Shown here piece after piece: positions 62,032 through 64,000 of a stretch of 64,000 nt of DNA (positions within the stretch are counted from its first letter, which is position 1; each line of letters starts with the position of its first letter). The notes beneath the pieces are model-generated. The model was given only the letters and a program-made list of their open reading frames with translations, had not been told where the DNA came from and searched no databases. Origin of the DNA: an uncultured Ruminococcus sp. (GTDB taxonomy: Bacteria > Bacillota > Clostridia > Oscillospirales > Ruminococcaceae); contig NZ_CAKSNX010000002.1 in the NCBI RefSeq assembly GCF_934476685.1, forward strand, positions 248,001-312,000, written 5' to 3'. The translations under genes and the position numbers were made by a program.

Positions 62032-62973
62032 ATGTTCAATGCAGACTTTTTCCGCAGAAAGACAGTTATAGTCTTTCTTGCAAGCATTGTGGCTTTGCTG
62101 TGGGGCAGTGCATATCCGTGTGTGAAGATCGGGTATAAACTTTTCAGCGTTGCGCAGGACAGCCTGTCATCAAAGATACTCTACGCAGGCATAAGATTTT
62201 CCATAGCGGGAGTTATAGCGCTGATACTTTCAGCAGTAATGAACAAAAAGCTTATATTCCCCACAAAACAAAGTTCCGTATATATTATCCTGCTGGCATT
62301 TTTTCAAACGTTTTTGCAGTACATACTTTTCTATGTAGGGATTTTTCATACAGCAGGTGTAAAAAGTGCTATATTGATAAGTACAAGCTATGTTGTATTT
62401 ATGGTAGTTCTGAGTCTGATATTTTTCAGAAATGAAAAGCTCGATATGAAAAAATCCATAGGCTGTATTCTGGGGATAGGCGGTGCTGTAATAGCTCTGA
62501 CAGCTGACGGAGGGATAGATTTCAGCTTTTCTTTCAGCAATGAGGGATGTATAATGTTATCATCGCTTTTCTTTGCGGCAGGCAGTGTTATAAGCAAAAA
62601 AGTTCCGTCTGAAATAGATTCCGTTTCCCTTAACGGATGGCAGCTTTTACTGGGCGGTATCACACTTACTATCGTCGGACTGGCAGGCGGCGGAACTGTA
62701 ACTCCGTCAGGAGCGTCAGCGTGGCTTATGATGTTTTATCTTGCAGTAATATCATCTTTTGGATTTGTAATATGGATGCTGCTTTTAAGATATAACCCAA
62801 CAGAAGAGATAACGGTTTTCAATCTGCTTGTGCCGATAATCGGAACAATTTTATCTGGTATCGTACTTGGTGAAGAATTTGCGAACTTATCCAACATAGC
62901 TGCCCTGATATGTGTTTGTATCGGTATCTATGTAGTAAACAGCAAGAAAAAACAAGCAGCAGGAAAGGAATGA
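62032..62973 (+). CDS. DMT superfamily transporter (EamA-type)
   Basis: A 313-residue membrane protein with ten membrane segments arranged as two EamA repeats. VALLWGSAYPCVKIG opens the first repeat and FGFVIWMLLLRYNPTEEITV lies in the second. Family members often export amino acids or metabolites. AGAAAGAAAG precedes the ATG. It shares the operon with the GRE and the PatB-like enzyme, so export of a pathway end product or side product is plausible. Confidence 0.85.
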   Translation: MFNADFFRRKTVIVFLASIVALLWGSAYPCVKIGYKLFSVAQDSLSSKILYAGIRFSIAGVIALILSAVMNKKLIFPTKQSSVYIILLAFFQTFLQYILFYVGIFHTAGVKSAILISTSYVVFMVVLSLIFFRNEKLDMKKSIGCILGIGGAVIALTADGGIDFSFSFSNEGCIMLSSLFFAAGSVISKKVPSEIDSVSLNGWQLLLGGITLTIVGLAGGGTVTPSGASAWLMMFYLAVISSFGFVIWMLLLRYNPTEEITVFNLLVPIIGTILSGIVLGEEFANLSNIAALICVCIGIYVVNSKKKQAAGKE

Positions 62974-62978
62974 ATATA

Positions 62979-64000
62979 ATGAAGTATGATTTTGACAGTG
63001 TCATTGACAGACATAATACTTGCTCAATGAAATATGACAGTGACATAAAGCTTGGCAGTTCAACTACGCCTATGTGGGTAGCAGATATGGATTTCAGATC
63101 TCCGCCTGCCGTATGTGAAGCTGTACGCAAGTCAGCAGAGTTTGGCATTTTCGGATATTGCCAGCCTGATGATGAATACTATAATGCTGTTATCGACTGG
63201 TACGCAAAGCATTTTGACTGGAAAATAGAAAAAGAATGGATAGTCGTAACACAGGGAGTAGTTGCAGCATTAGCAGCAGCTGTCGAGGCTTTTACAGAAC
63301 GTGGCGACAAAATAATGATACAAAGACCAGTATATTATCCGTTCACAAATGTTATCGAGCAAAATGGCAGAAATGTTGTAAATAGTTCTCTTATCCTGTC
63401 AGACGGAATATACAGAATGGATTTTGATGATATCGAGCGTAAAATACGTTCTGAAAAGGTGAAGATGTTTTTCCTGTGCAGTCCGCATAATCCTGTGGGC
63501 AGAGTATGGAGCATATGCGAACTTAAAAAGATCGCTGAGATCTGCCTTAGAAACAATGTTATACTTGTGTCCGATGAGATACATTCTGATTTCGTCTTTG
63601 AGGGCAGACATTTTCCTATGATGAATGTTGATGAGAGAGTTAAAAATATTCTTGTCACCTGTACAGCACCAAGTAAGACATTTAATCTTGCAGGACTTCA
63701 GACATCTAACATTATTATTTCAAATCCTTCACTGAGATCAAAATTTAAAAATGTGCTTAACAGAACAAGCCACAAGCTTTTAAACTGTATGGGTATAACA
63801 GCGCTTAAAGCTGCATATTTGCAGAGTGAGCCGTGGCTTAATGAATTAAAGATATATCTTGCAGAAAATATCAGAATTTTCAAAGACTATCTTGAAAAGA
63901 ATATGCCTTTGCTGCATCTGATCGCTCCGCAGGGTACATATCTGCTGTGGGTAGATTGCAGGGAACTGGGTATGACAGCGTCAGAACTTGATAAATTTAT
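62979..64000 (+). CDS. PatB/MalY-type PLP-dependent C-S lyase or aminotransferase (3' end missing)
   Basis: 340 codons are visible before the window ends; the family is about 385-395 residues, so about 50 are missing. YDFDSVIDRHNTCSMKYDSD and TPMWVADMDF at the N-terminus are typical of the MalY/PatB group. CSPHNPVGRVW, LVSDEIHSDFVF and the PLP lysine K233 in TAPSKTFNLAGLQ are present. These enzymes cleave cystathionine or other beta C-S bonds, or act as aminotransferases. An ATG at 62970 overlaps the DMT stop, but AGGAAAGGA fits 62979 better. Confidence 0.9.
   Translation, partial: MKYDFDSVIDRHNTCSMKYDSDIKLGSSTTPMWVADMDFRSPPAVCEAVRKSAEFGIFGYCQPDDEYYNAVIDWYAKHFDWKIEKEWIVVTQGVVAALAAAVEAFTERGDKIMIQRPVYYPFTNVIEQNGRNVVNSSLILSDGIYRMDFDDIERKIRSEKVKMFFLCSPHNPVGRVWSICELKKIAEICLRNNVILVSDEIHSDFVFEGRHFPMMNVDERVKNILVTCTAPSKTFNLAGLQTSNIIISNPSLRSKFKNVLNRTSHKLLNCMGITALKAAYLQSEPWLNELKIYLAENIRIFKDYLEKNMPLLHLIAPQGTYLLWVDCRELGMTASELDKF

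Overview
The window reads as a chromosomal segment of a low-to-moderate GC, strictly anaerobic Clostridia, most like Ruminococcus and relatives (Oscillospiraceae). This rests on the sporulation-type genes sigG, a Spo0A-like regulator and a YlmC/YmxH protein, plus hemZ, a glycyl radical enzyme (GRE) operon, and large secreted proteins with InlB-type and Ig-like repeats. Promoters are mostly clear TTGNNN-17-TATAAT elements. The genus is inferred from gene content only. No rRNA, tRNA, intact transposase or CRISPR array was seen.

1-27055 is mostly core genome. It holds the 3' end of tmcAL, a secreted C1A peptidase, an ACT/UPF0210 pair, a sugar-isomerase-like protein, a PHP phosphatase, sigG (minus strand), a Spo0A-like regulator with a degenerate receiver, ylmC, rpsB-tsf behind a structured leader, dprA (minus strand), a GH2 hydrolase, a VanY-like protein lacking zinc ligands, an esterase, a PRK06851-type ATPase, and the run recJ - rsh - MBL hydrolase - hemZ - rlmD.

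27056-47142 is an AT-richer accessory region starting exactly at the 3' end of rlmD. A second, diverged copy of the rlmD 3' end lies about 0.7 kb downstream, which looks like the scar of an integration event. Cargo: a GNAT acetyltransferase; a lactococcin-972-like bacteriocin locus (secreted peptide, membrane protein, DUF1430-type membrane protein, ABC ATPase) behind a promoter with LytTR-like direct repeats and a large palindrome; decayed RAMP genes of a type III CRISPR-Cas system; three zinc-ribbon membrane proteins in tandem; a 1660-residue DUF4011-helicase-Vsr-like protein resembling an antiphage effector; and a two-permease ABC exporter operon. The region is best read as a conflict/defence island.

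47378-50245 encodes a secreted C39-like peptidase with ricin-type, Big_2, cysteine-rich and Ig-like repeats. The Ig-like repeats also occur in the C1A peptidase at the left end.

50349-64000 is a regulated catabolic module. A divergent FadR-type GntR regulator faces an operon of at least twelve genes: AEC permease, polar amino acid ABC transporter (ATPase, lipoprotein, two permeases), SDR, class I aminotransferase, D-2-hydroxyacid dehydrogenase, GRE activase, GRE, DMT transporter and a PatB/MalY-type PLP enzyme cut by the window end. Three TGGTA-N-TACCA-like operator sites and a terminator-like hairpin in the operon leader suggest layered control. The gene set fits uptake of an amino acid, deamination, reduction to a 2-hydroxyacid and radical cleavage or dehydration, but the substrate is not deducible here. 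Active-site differences from glycerol dehydratase suggest a non-diol substrate.
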